The notes beneath the pieces are model-generated. The model was not told where the DNA came from, did no database searches, and saw nothing but the letters and a program-made list of their open reading frames with translations. Made by a program: the position numbers and the translations under genes. From Helochares maculicollis (Eukaryota; Arthropoda; Insecta; Coleoptera; Hydrophilidae): a DNA stretch of 61,176 nucleotides. Positions 38,501 through 52,100 of the stretch are shown one piece after another; positions within the stretch are counted from its first letter, which is position 1; each line of letters begins with the position of its first letter. The stretch is taken from assembly GCA_033557835.1 (NCBI GenBank), contig JAWQRO010000077.1, positions 1-61,176 on the forward strand, given 5' to 3'.

Positions 38501-41276
38501 TTTCCACAAAAAATCAGTAGTTTTCCTAGTCTGCATTCTGGTACGTAGTATACATCCAGTATCTAGGTGAAAAAATACACTTTGGAAATAATGTAGTAGT
38601 CATAAAACGAAATGTTTTTGCTTCGTTTCCTTGGAATTCGCTCGCTTTGCGTATTCAGTACTTACATGAGTGGGTGCACTGTAATTTCAATCAATTTCAA
38701 AATTATCATACCTGTAGTTGAAAAACACCAAATATTAAACAAGCTTTGTTTTCGCAATGTGGCAATTATGACACATGTGAAAAATGCATTCTGCAAAAAT
38801 GTTAACCTGACCTGGCCCGTTAAGAATTAATATAGAGTGAACGCTGTCTGGTATTTGCTTTTCTAATTATTCCAGGATCGAGTTACCTTCATTTCACTAA
38901 TTAATGCAACGACATGATGCATTACCTGTTTTTATGATGGTGGCGTGTGCGTTTATATGAATTGAAGTGCTTGCTGACTAACAGGGGCAGCTGTGATGAA
39001 AATTATTAATTACTGTATACCTTAAGAAACGACATCCGATTTCCATAAAATCGAGTAATGCTTAGTATGCAAAGACCGTATGCACTAATAGAGTAGGGAA
39101 AATGTCGTTTTCACAGCTGCAAATGTTTACATTTAGTAGTAGTTTTGAGTATTTATATAAATCTTGGAATACCTCTTTTATTTAATTGTTGAAGTCAAAC
39201 ATACATATTTTTGAAAGTTAACATTTGTTAATAGAGAAATTTCAGTAGTGCACTAAGTGTGAACATATTTCATGTTTTATATTATAATCAAGAGACAGTC
39301 CTAGATTTACAGCTAAAGTGTTTTAGGAGAAAAATTACTTCTTAACACATAAATTAAAATTACCAGATAATTAAATGCAGTATTTTCAAGACGGCGTAAA
39401 GTTCCAAGTTAATATTTATGAGCTCTATTAAGTTTTAAGCAAGACTAAAACATTTATATGCAGACACATTTTTGATTGGTTAAATTATGTATACAACAAG
39501 CCAAGCGCGAATCATAAAGGAGCGAAAAATGGGATTTTCTCGTCGTTGACTGAACCTAACTTTCATTAAAATAGCTCATCTTATCACTACTATTTATGAT
39601 AATATTAGCACTGAATAACACAAGAATGTAATCTGTGGTAAAATCTAAAAACAAAAATACTGCGACACGAACTTAAGCGCATTTAACGTGTTAAGACAGA
39701 AGTAATTGTTAAATAAAAATGCAACCTTGGACAGTTACGTCCTTAAAATGAATGTGGAAGAACGGAAACATTGCGAGATAAGGCTTATTAACACCTACAG
39801 TCACGTGAACGAAGACCAATCTAACGGAGGGTGGGTCTCTTAATTGGCATACTCAAGTAGTTCATATCTGATGCGATTAAAGCTGGTCAATTCGTTCTTT
39901 CTGCTCAACTAACCACTTGCACAAAGCAGTGTTAAACTTGTACGCGTTTAATGTTGATCAGTGTGTGCGTGTATATTCCATGGCTTATTTTACATACATA
40001 GCTAGTTAGTTTAAAATCATGATTGTTGCAAGTGTTCTTGAAATTTATGGAAAAGATATTTCTTTATATATTCTAGTACTTTGTATCAATTTAAACTGTT
40101 AAAGTTTTAAAAAAAACCAAAGTATAAATAAAGGACATCTATGAAAAGAAGCAAGATTTCAACGTAATTTTATTTAATGGCAAGAAAGCCATTATTTGAA
40201 ACGTTCATTAATGAAAAACAACTTTCAAATCGTAACCCTATAGTCGTTATAATTCTACCATTTTTAGACTGCTTCTATATTACATTCGCTTAATCTTTAA
40301 TCACACAGAGAGAAGTCGTCCCCGGAATAGAACACCTACGGAAACCGATAAATGACAACCTGTCAACTAACAAATGTGAGTTGTTATCAACATGGCGACC
40401 CATAACCTTTATACGTACAACTTAACATTTAGTGCAGCCGGCTGGTTTCTAATGCTATAAAATATTTGAAATGTACTAAGTAATCTTAGTGAAACAAACG
40501 ATTGCATCGCCTATATTAATGATAATTCATAGCGAAAGAATCGCAATATAACATTTTGCTGTAAATCAAATAAAATAAAATGCAAAAGCATCTTAGCGCA
40601 AGAGTTGCTTGGTAATAAATGCTTTTTGAATACATCCTTAGTGATTTTTAATAGCTTTTTCGCTACTATGAATTGTTACAATGTATCAATGATTGTGTTC
40701 ACCAAAATTGATAATTTACTTTGCAAATACGAATATTCGTAATCTTTTAAAGATTATGAACTGTGTACTTATCCTACTAATAATTATTTACCGCCAGCAA
40801 AACTGCGATAATAAAGACATAAAATCTTTTAAAATTAAAAACTTCGTTCAATAGTAATGGAATCGTCTCTAAATTAAGCAAAATAAAATATTTACCATGA
40901 ATTTCGCTAGGCTGATTTTAACATACCAACTATTCCTTTCCTACAGTTAAACGATATTTGCCAATAAGTATCATTTTAGTACGATATAAAACACATCAGT
41001 GCCGCATTAAAATCGTGTTTATGCAGGCTAATACGGTATTTTATAATTAAAAACTATATTTTCGTATCACAAACTAGAACCTTGCCCCTACCTGTCAGAT
41101 TTATCTTCTGTCGGCAATATAAGGGACTCGACAGACTAAAAAATCGGAGGAGACAGACGGTCATGATATTCCGATGTTATCTGGCGTAGTTCCCTCTACT
41201 CTTCTTTTATTAGTATCTATCTACATCACGGTAATTTAGAACAGTCCCGCTAGATTAGGTCCCCAGACGGAATAAA

Positions 41277-41309
41277 TATAAAAGGCTATCGTCGCATATA
41301 AAATTCATT
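41277..41309 (+). promoter_or_regulatory. Candidate core promoter: TATAAAAGG plus initiator-like TCATT
   Basis: TATAAAAGG (41,277-41,285) is followed by TCATT (41,305-41,309), whose A at 41,307 lies 30 bases from the first T of the TATA box, the usual spacing in insect promoters. It sits in a G+C-richer pocket on the same strand as ci and about 4.7 kb upstream of the first recognised exon, so it could start a shorter ci transcript. TATA-like words are common at this base composition, so confidence is low. Confidence 0.2.
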
Positions 41310-43922
41310 AGATTGCAGCGGGGGTTAAGTACTGGAAACTATCTACTTCGATTATTTTAATTTAATTCGCGCATTATGCAAAATCCTTACGATAAGTAAA
41401 AACGCTTAGGCTTTAAAGGCATTAAAGTTATTACTGTAGGAACTAGACATAAACGCCTTATAGTCAGAGTATGATTATTGCAATTATTACATCATTTCGA
41501 ACAGATTGATACATATCTTTGCACGTTCCAACTGCATGAAAAACAGCTTAAAATGAATTTCTTCATTAGGAAGTTCACGCTGCACGACCATAATTTTCTT
41601 ATGGCAAACCATGAGTTAATTTAATGCATTATAGAATTAGATGCTAATATATTGTTTAAAAATTTAAACGAAAATAAGCATTCCTTGTTCTTGAAAAGTA
41701 CAGCACACAGATCTCTCGGATGGAACAAATGAACCATACCTAAATAGGTAGTTACGCTTACGGTAATTTACAACACTGGTAGTTAAGATAAATCTATTAA
41801 TTGGCAGCGCACTCAGGCCTTGATTCCTTGTGTCATGAATTGTACGCAATCTAGAGCCAATCTATGAATTAAATATTCATGAATGGTAAAGCTCGCTAAG
41901 CTGTTGTTCGTGCCGTAAATTTTTGTCATTATTTTGGAGTTCGTTCGCGTACCACCAGTACTATCGCTAGTTTTGAAACCATGAAATCATGAACGTCGAT
42001 AAAACGCAACATAAAAATGTTCCCAGTTCTCCTTGCTTACAGACGATCATTTCGTCCAACGCATAGTGAACGACTGTTCATTGTAAGGAAGTATTTTAAA
42101 AACACCGTCAATATAAACACAAGCAAGTTTTTATGGGAAAATAAAAGTTTCAGTCAGGCTACATTATCAGGTGTGCTTTACTTTAGTGGTTTATTTGCGT
42201 AATCAGGATGAGTTGCTTAGCACGAGCCGTGTGGTTTTGCTGGTCCATTGTATTCTACCTTGCATAAAACACGTCGAATCGATCGCATTTGAATTAGTCT
42301 TGTTCGGTTCGCACCTAAGATGTAGAATGTTTACATATAATGCATTTAAATTGTTTAGTTATCCGTAAAGAACGTGTACACTCAGAAAAATGGAATCATA
42401 AAATAATAATATTTTCACTGTCGCCTACAAGCCGAAGCTATGACCAAACTTGAAATAAAAACGATTCGATTTAGAGTATGAATAAGCATTGCAGTAAATT
42501 ACTGTAGAAATTTTGTATACATTACTAATGCCAATATTTTGTATATTTCTACATATTCAAGGAATAAACGAATACAACCTCTAGGAAACTATTTTATGTC
42601 TAGCGTGACATTTTGTACGGTTGCTACCTGTTAGTGAAATTGGCACATTTCAGTTAATGTTATAAAGAACCTGCTACGTATTTCGTGCTAAGTATTTAAA
42701 CATTATTGAGATATTAAAATTGTTATTGGCGCTTCTTTGGAAAATATTTGGTTCCCAGGCAGGTAACCTAGAGTAATTTCAATCTGTAAAAGCAGAAATT
42801 GTTCTTAGTAATCTCTGTAAAATACTCATTTCATGCAGTTATTACAAAATAATTACATTTTTACAGGCTCAGAAACAACTATAAAATGTATAAATATTAC
42901 TGGAAAAACTCCAAAGCACGTTTTATGATTTTCGCAAAAGCTTGAGAAATTAATCTTGACCAAAGTTCTCCAAACTATGATATGTTTAAAATTGAAATGG
43001 ATTGAAACTTGAGAAAGTTGATACATCAACAATAGCATTTTGCAACTATTTTCTTAAATCTTTCAGCTATAAAAATCGCCATACAAAGCCGTATTACGAG
43101 AGCAAACGAAGCTGTTTGGAAACTGAAAGCTTATAAAGCTATAAACTAATGACCCAAACGGATAAATTGATAACGACCGAAAAGAGGGTGATTTGAGATT
43201 TTGCAATAAATTGGGATTAATACTTTTATCTATCTATCTTTTATTTATTATCTTAAATATTATATAATAAAGGAGGCAGTTTGTTCCAAATAAATAATGC
43301 GAGATTTTATTTTCTCGAAAAATATATATTTATTCGTTCATGCTATTTTATTTCCTTCAAAGTAACTCCTATCTGATTTACAACGATTTGCTGTTTTGGC
43401 GATGTGGTATTAATCCCCTCCACCATGTCGAATGACCGTAGTTTTCTAAATCATTTTAGTTTTGAGAATACAAAAATTTCTGGTATTGTCAATATATTTT
43501 GTCGGCATGTGTACTTACAAAACAACAAAATAGAACGAAAATAAAATGTATATAGGGCGCAAAATAGTTTTTTAACAAACCTCGTTCAAGATAGAAACAA
43601 ATTTTAAATATTTTCTTTTTGTTAAAACCTTTGCTCTATAGTGCCCAATATGATACTAGATTGCTTAAACTAAGAATAAGTATTCAAATACACGATTGGG
43701 ATTCTTTCAGGGAAAGAGCACTGATCGACCATCTCACGAGGTAGTGCTTTAAATACTTATAAATTATAAAAAGAGTCAAAGCGTGGGCAGAAGTTATAGG
43801 TCAATTTAAATATATATGGGTCTTATCGACACTTGATATCCCTCACGCTGTACTTTCAAGTTAACTGGTTTGGCAGCGAAACCGAGGGCACTGATTTTTA
43901 TCGTATAGAATCAGTTCAGAGG

Positions 43923-43945
43923 GTGTTGATGCATTAAATCAACAC
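43923..43945. repeat. 8-bp inverted repeat with 7-nt spacer
   Basis: GTGTTGAT and ATCAACAC flank GCATTAA. It could be a small hairpin or a palindromic binding site; nothing nearby supports either reading. Confidence 0.4.
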
Positions 43946-45992
43946 TAATTAAAAAGTTAGTCGTACGATCATTCTTGCGCAAGTAATTTGAATTAATTAA
44001 TATACGATAGAGAAGGATCGTGTACGCCCGCTCACGCTATACATATTCAAACTCACGCTGTTGCATTTGCATAGAACACGGTCTGCCCCACTAAGGTGTG
44101 TTAACTACGTGAAAGCTGGATCCTGGCGTATTGTGTCTGTCATCTGTATTTGTTGCCATTTTTTTTCATTCATACATTCCTTAGCAGCAACACTTTTATC
44201 AAAGTAGGAGGAAGCCGCCGCCGACTGCAACAAAATATTTTGTTTAGAGAACAATAGCGGAATATTAATCAACATCTCTCGGTAGTGTTTATAGATAGAA
44301 TTACTTTCAAATGCTTCGCAACGAAATCAGAAGAAACAACTAAGAATGAACGTATATTTGTTACAGTAAATCAGTTTTTGAGACAAAGAAAGACATTGCG
44401 TAAGCGGTATCTTTATATTACAAGGAACTTATGATACTACCATCTGCGGTGCCAGCAACAAGTTTTGTCCAAATAACTATTTATGAATACATTTTTTTTT
44501 AATTTTTCGACGTTTAGTTAGTCTATACACCAACGACATAAATGGTAAAATGGTTTCTATAAGTTGTTGTATTACAAAGGATTTTTCATTTGCGCCCTGG
44601 AAATACATTTGCAAACTAAATTACAAGTACAGATGTAAGAAACTCATTTATATTACTAATTTAAAAGTGTATCATGGCAATTAAACTGAACAATACTCCA
44701 AATTCAAGCGTGTCGATATAAAGTCATTTGAGAAACAAGTTTTACTACTGCAATAACTTAACGTTACATTCAAGTTAAATGGTATTACAAGTTCGAAAAA
44801 GCTAGTGTGGGTACTCGCAATATTGAATGTTACTTTTTAACATTGCTGTATGAATTAAGGATACAGCGATTTGTATGTGCATTGTTAAACTCCAAGCGCC
44901 GCACTTGAAAATTACGATTGTCTAGCACCGCTTGTTGTCTCTATCATCATGTTGACCTTCCTTTTCGATGAATATAAATTATTGACTCATTTGATTGATG
45001 AATATAAAATTAGAAACTGTTACTGCTTAACTGGTTTGAATTATGGAGTAGATAGAGTGTGAAGATTAAGTTGCCGTTACGGTTTTATAATAAATGTAAA
45101 TGAATTATAAATAAAAAAAGATTAATTATGTGAGGCTCAAGTTGACTTTTTTGTATTATCTATTTTTACGTGGGATGTAGATTAATCGGCACATGCGATA
45201 ATTTGTTCTGGATATTGTCAAAGATACTTCAAAAGCCTTGATAATATGAAACCGTCGTCTGATGGGTGTGGGCATACTTCTTCTTATGAGTATTAAGCTT
45301 CCACTTCAAAAGACAAGTCATTTCGAAATTATGATATTCTCAATATTGCAACATAAATACATAAAAATATATACAAATAAAATGTCAAAATAATTACTAA
45401 AATAAATTAATGTTTTTATTGCTCCCTGTTCCACTACTAACAAATTGGCACAAATCGTCGAAAATACAACAAACTAGACGAGAGTTTTCTGTATTAATTT
45501 TAGAAGATTATAGTTACATTAGACTGACTATTCTAAATGTATTTTTGTAGGAATTTTGCACACGAAGTGAATTGAAAAGTGTTAAAAATATCGGTACGAA
45601 ATGGCATAATAAATAGTGGATCCGTACGGTATAACTTACCATATCCAAATATAAATATACGCGGACCACAATCTCCTTAAAGAAAAGATACATTACCTCT
45701 GACCATAATATTGATAATATAGTAATGAATAATATATATTGTCGAATATAAGCACAGCATACTTTCTAAGATTTATGCGAAGATAATATTCACGTTACGA
45801 ACAACAAATAACATACCAGTTTTATCAAAGATCTTACAGCAACAAAACGTAGACATGTTGAGGCATTTTCATTGGCGCAGATTATTGATGAGTCAGCAGA
45901 TGATGCTGTTTTTGCAATTTCTATTCGCAATTACTTTGCAAATTCATTGTTTTGGTGCAATCGATTAACGTTTTTCTTATTTTTCATTGCAG

Positions 45993-46117
45993 AGTTACCA
46001 GTAGCGCTGGAGGCGGTCTACAACTGCTGGGACGGGAGCTGCACCCCGCCTATCGCCTGCCACCCCACATGGAGTACCTCTATTCGTTACAACATTCTAC
46101 CGCCAACTCCATTCACG
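45993..46117 (+). CDS. ci: ci coding exon A (first recognised)
   Basis: Begins after TTTTCATTGCAG and ends before GTAAGG. The first base completes a codon from an unseen upstream exon, and the last base starts a Gly codon finished in the next exon. It encodes LQLLGRELHPAYRLPPHMEY then LYSLQHSTANSIH, equivalent to the conserved Gli segment around PYM-Y-RSLHSS upstream of the Sufu motif. It is markedly G+C-richer than its surroundings. A second AG two bases later (AGAG) could serve as an alternative acceptor but would change frame. Confidence 0.88.
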
Positions 46118-49100
46118 GTAAGGGAAAGCGATTTAGATGATTGTGGTGTAAATGTTAAAATTGTTTTGGACCAACACTTAATAATTAAACTACATTAACT
46201 ATATTACGCACAGCTTATCAAATTAATAAATTCAAATTTTTTATATAGTTCATCTCTCAATAACGTCATGAAATAACAACAAGTTTTACAAATATTGTGA
46301 AACCCGATAGTGAGGTAGATTGATAGAACGATTTTGGCTACATTTCACTCAGAATGATAAATAACATAACCACAATAGCCAATAGCGCAAATAATGAGAA
46401 AAACAAGTAAAAGGATTAAAAATTATCTACCATTTCAAGATTCAAAATTAACTTGGGCATAAAAGTGTTATTCTAAAATCCAAAATTGGCCTTATGGCCA
46501 ACAATACATTAGTATAATTTTTGTTTGGTTGTTATATGTTAAATTTTTATACACCGAGATTGTATATATTGGCATTCATTACTATAGAGCTCAGCATATC
46601 TAAACGTATAAATTTATTTACCGCTTGAAAAATGTAAAAATAAAATTGCCCTTTAAACATCTTTAAATGTGGTCTTTTCTATCAATTGTATCAATTCTTT
46701 ATCTTATATGTACACTTTATACGGGAATGTTGAGTTGACACACTCCACATTTTATAAAGAGTATCCTCTGCACATTAAAAAGAGTATTTGTAAAATAATG
46801 AACAGATGATTTTGGTTAACGGTTACTGCAATTTCTGTAATCATAATATGTCTATCATCAGTCATCAATCAGTACTAACTAAATCAATATATTGCTTAAT
46901 TAGAAAAAAGTAAATGATTAAAATATGATCGTGTTTAATTCATTACCCTACTGCTAATAATATTATGATTATCAATCACATACGAGGCCGTTCAATTATA
47001 TGCAAAAGATGAATATTACATATTTTATTAATTAGTTGATTAGTCTGATACCTCTTATAAAAATATCGTTATAATTAATGAAAATACTACATCAAGCCAA
47101 CATTTTTAAAGTTACAATCGTCTCTTGTTATGTGTTAGCCTTTCGCAGCTAGATTTCATTAAAAAATTGCTTGGCGCTTTGCTTTTATATTGTAAATGTA
47201 TTTACTATGCAAGAAACTTGTGTTGATTTAAAAAGGTGCGAACTACAACAGGAAACGTACGTCGACCAGCATTTTAATGAATCCTGACGCGTTTCCTTTG
47301 CAGTTTGTTGCAACTGAACCTGCATTTCCCTGCCTATTAACCTGCTCATGTCCTTTACAGCATCGATAAGAACGGTTTTATTTGTGCGAGTTTCTCATAA
47401 ATGTCCCTCCAGTATTTTTTATAGGCAGCCTGTTCGATATTTTAATATCTAATAAAATGACACAACATTCTCTCAGCTTGATTCCCAACATGGTTGGTTA
47501 GTCGTAAACAGGGGACTTTATTGATGCGCACTATTTATTTAATGTGAACTCTATTAAAATTGCCGTAATTTATGTTATATATTAATAATATTACTTTAAT
47601 CCGATACCATAAACTTTTTATTTTACAACTGGTTTTATACAGGGAATAAGATGTTTTTCTCTTGTAAGGTATTTTTAATGAAGTTTTAATGTGGTTACCA
47701 TTTACTATCAATAACCTGGATCTATTATAAGAGACCTATTCAAATGGTTACTTTGTAAGGCTGGCATCAAGTGTTACATGTACAAATGTTTGAATTGTAA
47801 ACTTAATTTGCATTCTAAGCCTGTTACACATATTTACGGAAACAGAGTTACTGCTTAATCGATTTTATTTTTAAAACGCACCTTAACATATCATTTGTCA
47901 TAAAATTGGAAACTGATATTTTTCCATGCCATATAACATATTTTTAAAGTGGTCTGTTCTATTTAGGATTTTTGTCTACCTTAAATTCAAAAAACGAACG
48001 CATTACTGAAATATTTTCACGGCTAAAAGCAAAAGATTAAGATTAGTTTACAAAACATTTCCGAACCTATCATAAATTGTCCGTCTACATTTCACAAGCA
48101 TTAGTTAGTGAATTAATATTTAGTTTTTGCTTCGAAACATCAGCCCAAACATAATGCGATGAACGACCTAGCACTAGTTATATTGTAGATGTTTTGGAGA
48201 AGAAAAAAAGTATAGGAATAATTAATGAAAATAAGTTGTTTTCAAACTATACTGAATATACAATTACCATTTAATATTGGTAGACTGTGCTAATGAAAGA
48301 TTTAACGTTAACCTAAATTATATAAAGTGAAACCTCTTCTCGTTGATTTAGAGAAAAATCCTTTTAATTTTAATTGTAGATTGTCTAAACTACGACTTCC
48401 TAACGTAGTCTACATTACATTAGTTTTAAATACATCACCGGATGTTCAGAGCGAGAGCTTTTCAAATGCTCTCAACCCAGACTACTGCTGCATCTTACTA
48501 CAAAACAACACATGCACTGTTTAGAGTGAACAGCTTGTACTAGTTATGCTTTGTCATACCCCTATCTTCATATTACCTATTTTGTACTTGCAGATGAATG
48601 AAGACAAAGCATTATCAGGATGAACCACTTTGCAATGCATTTCTATTGATTAATTTTCCAGTGACAAGAACATTTTTTGCTGTTAGGTAATTTTTAATGC
48701 ACATTGTTTGTCGCGCCCAATAATAACAATCATTACAATCATAACAAAATTACTCAAAACATTACTAAAGATAATTCAACGTAATAGCACAAATAATGAG
48801 CGATATAGTAACAAAAATAAAAATATCTCAGACTAACGCAGACTGACTTTATGGCGTCTTTAATTGTACTATAAATTTCCGTATAAATATGGCTCAGCCA
48901 TAAGAGTAAAATTGTACACGCAGAAAGTTATTAGTTCATTTTTGCCCATAAGCGCTTAGCCAGAGTAATAATTCTGTTCGCAAACTTAATGATTTATTTT
49001 AACTAAATTGTAATTTATTATTCTAAGAGCGGCGAAGTTTATAGCTTATACATTCTTGTATATTTACGTTCCTGGCTCTGTAAATATTGAAACGAAGACT

Positions 49101-52100
49101 ACTGAAGGCTTCTATTTTCAGTCCATTGCCCTATTTATTTAGTTACATTTTTAAAAAGATGATCGTCGTGATATGCCTTCCAGTATATTTGTAGTTGCAA
49201 GTTTATTTCAAAGTTGTCAGTTTCTTTAATGGATATAACAGAATCCACATCTATCAAAATAATTTTGTAGGTTTACCTGTCAAGTTTTCTTATTTGATTG
49301 TTGAAACTAACACTTTGTATTCACAGAAATTAAATAACATAGGCTTAGGTTTGTCAGTTGCACGTGAATATACATCGATCGGAATGAGCCATATACTACA
49401 TATATATTAATAAATATAAAAATATTATGTATTAGTTTAGATATAAAATTAAACATTAAAACTTACTTTGAAACCTCGTGGCAAGAATTACAAATTACTC
49501 GCTATGGTTTAATTTTTCTACACATACAGTTTTAGGTTGCATTAGGGACTTAGCAACATGAAACCAAAGAATATTGAATAATCATTATAAGTCACTACGT
49601 GATGTACTTTTGTCTACTTCAAAATAGTCTCCAGTACATACATGGTATATCAATTTTTACCAATGCGGATTTATTGTCATAATTAATTTTTAATCGCTCA
49701 ATAAATGCAAGGTTAATTATGAGAATGGTTAATAAAATGTATAAATACCATTAGTAATATATACTTATTAATATGGGGTCTTATTATTTGCATATTAAGT
49801 AACACAGTAATAAACTGTAAGACAGAAGAACTTGATCCTAGAAATTTGAGGCCTTAAGGTAGCTTTTGCAATGACTATCCTTTAAACGGTATCCATTTCT
49901 GGTGATCAAGACAGATTTTTTTTTCTGCACGTATTACTCTACGAAGAATAGTAAAATTGTAATATTTGCTAAAAGAATAATCTTAAATAATTAGAAAAAA
50001 GAAAATTGAGCTACCTAAACAGTATTGATTTTTCAATTTAATATTGCTTTTGCTAATGCGAAGAAAATACGTGGCGATATTTAGTTTCGTTGCATAATAT
50101 TTTGTAGAGTCTTTGTAAGTTGGTTATGGTGTGACTACTTTTATAATTTTTGTTTCTTTTTAAAATGCACTTAGTATTATTTTTCTAAGTCGATTTACTG
50201 TGTAGCATATAACAATTGTAATTTTCAATAAACTTTAGTATTGGATTCCTAACTTTAAATAATTCGTGAGGCTTCTCAACATGACTTTTTGATTTACCTG
50301 TAAGACTGTTTTCGAATTGACATTAGATTATTTTCACTTTTCCATTTTTAATACTAAAATTACATGTAGTTTTACTATATACTTAAAATCGGGATGTATT
50401 CAATTTTAAATTCTTCTTTAACCTTCAAATTTGCTACGAATTTCAGTTTTATTAGTTAGATTATTAGTTTTTAAGTCGATTTATGCCTAGTTTATTACCA
50501 TAAATCATTCTGAAGGTATTTTAGGGCTAATGCTTACGACTTTTATGATTAGTTCTCAAGATTCTTACCACATTTTGCCCTAAGATATTTTCCTGCATAA
50601 TTTTTTTTAGTTTTCGGAATTTTCAGAAATTTTTATGATGCATGTCTAGTTTCATTATATTCGTGAGAAAGTACCCTTCCAAGATATTTTTTGCTTTAAA
50701 TTGTCAGAATTTTATCAGGCTATTACCAAATTTACTTTCGAATATAATGTCATTACTTTTAGAATTTTACTACCATCTTACAATTCAAACTTTGTATTTT
50801 ATATTTTCATTGTTTTTAAGACAATTTTCAACAATCATTAGTTTACATGTTTTAAGATTTTTTTCTTATATCGTGATAGGATCTTTTCAAGGATTATAGT
50901 CATTATAAAATCCTAGGGCTGTATCATTTTCAACTACATTTCTTATCAGTTGTATATGTTAAGTATAAAAAGTAAAGCGCAAGTTCTAATGTATAGAAAA
51001 TTTTGATTCTACAGTAATAATTTTTGACATTATAATCTCACATTGTTTTTTTCCGCCTTTCTAGAGTTACAATGGCGCAATCTGTAGTTTTTATTCGTGA
51101 TTATCTAGTAGTGTCGTTTCTTATTTTTATTTTAAAACTTTCATTTCTTCATCTTCAAATTATTCATTTTATGCCCTGGTAGCTGTAATAATCTTGATTA
51201 ATGTGATAAATTACCAATACTTGATAATTTATGGGCTATTTTAAATGGCGTAAACTCTTAATTTAAAACTATAACTACGCTATATTGCATTAGAATAAAT
51301 TTTACACCACACAGTATTACTGCTTAATGTAGAGTCAGTCATAAAAATTAAATCATATACTTCAAATGTCATGCTTTACATTTTTTCATCAATGAATTTT
51401 ATAGTGTGCAAACTATTGTCACGTGCAAAGCCATGCTCTTGCACCATATTCCATGGTTAAAATTATCCCGGGCAGACCAACGCGCTTACTATGTATGAAC
51501 TGAAAATAGCGAGGGCAACGGTTCATTAAGTAAATCGTCAGGAATTCCAGCGGCACTTACCTACATCTGGCTTTAATGAATGCAAAGAAATATGTTTTTG
51601 TCCCGCTCTATCTCATTTTTATAATCTCAAAGAAAGATCATTTAACAATGTCTTCAACTTTGAATCAAATAAAATGATTTTTAGACAAACCCATTTAATA
51701 ACAAACCTCTTATAAATCGCTCCTCCATAAATTGTAGAGCTTAGTCAAAAATGTAAATACAACATACACTCAATGTAAACTTCCTACAACTCAACCGTGT
51801 AAATAAAACTAATGCATTCTCAAGTACAGACTGAATTCATTGAAGAATCACATCTTGGGTCCACAAAACAATAATTACTAATATTGAAATTCTCAGAACC
51901 GAGTATATAAATGTGAATAGGTGATAATCATATACGCATAGTAAACGAAAGCGTGCATACAGCTGTACCTTTTAACACATATGACCAAACGTACCCATCT
52001 GGTTAGGTAAATATAAAGAGTAATAATCTATTTTCGCCCTGCTTGATATTTCCAATGACCTCACAACAGGAAAGTGATGGTTTTACAACCTACGGAGTAA

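Larger units (their letters stand above)
34371..45992. other. A+T-rich noncoding DNA immediately upstream of the first recognised ci exon
   Basis: Because 45,993 begins mid-codon after a splice acceptor, at least the downstream part of this stretch is intron of ci. I looked for an exon encoding the preceding conserved Gli region (the FHPP-type segment) ending two bases into a codon and did not recognise one. Slightly G+C-richer pockets lie near 34,960-35,110, 36,270-36,520, 39,740-39,960, 41,090-41,340 and 43,840-44,110. A (TG)7 run is at 35,509-35,522, an 8-bp inverted repeat at 43,923-43,945 and a TATA/initiator pair at 41,277-41,309. Confidence 0.55.

Noticed and set aside
1..45992. Many TCAATTAA-type words that resemble Engrailed/homeodomain sites
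   Set aside because: Such words are expected very often at this base composition; no clustering beyond chance was evident.
45872..46198. 108-codon open frame over ci exon A
   Set aside because: It is in a different frame from the conserved LPPHMEYLYSLQHS reading and runs through both splice sites; a shadow of exon A.
47297..47360. Possible cassette exon between acceptor-like TTTGCAG and CTTTACAG in the large ci intron
   Set aside because: In the phase required by the flanking exons it contains a stop, and there is no fitting donor.
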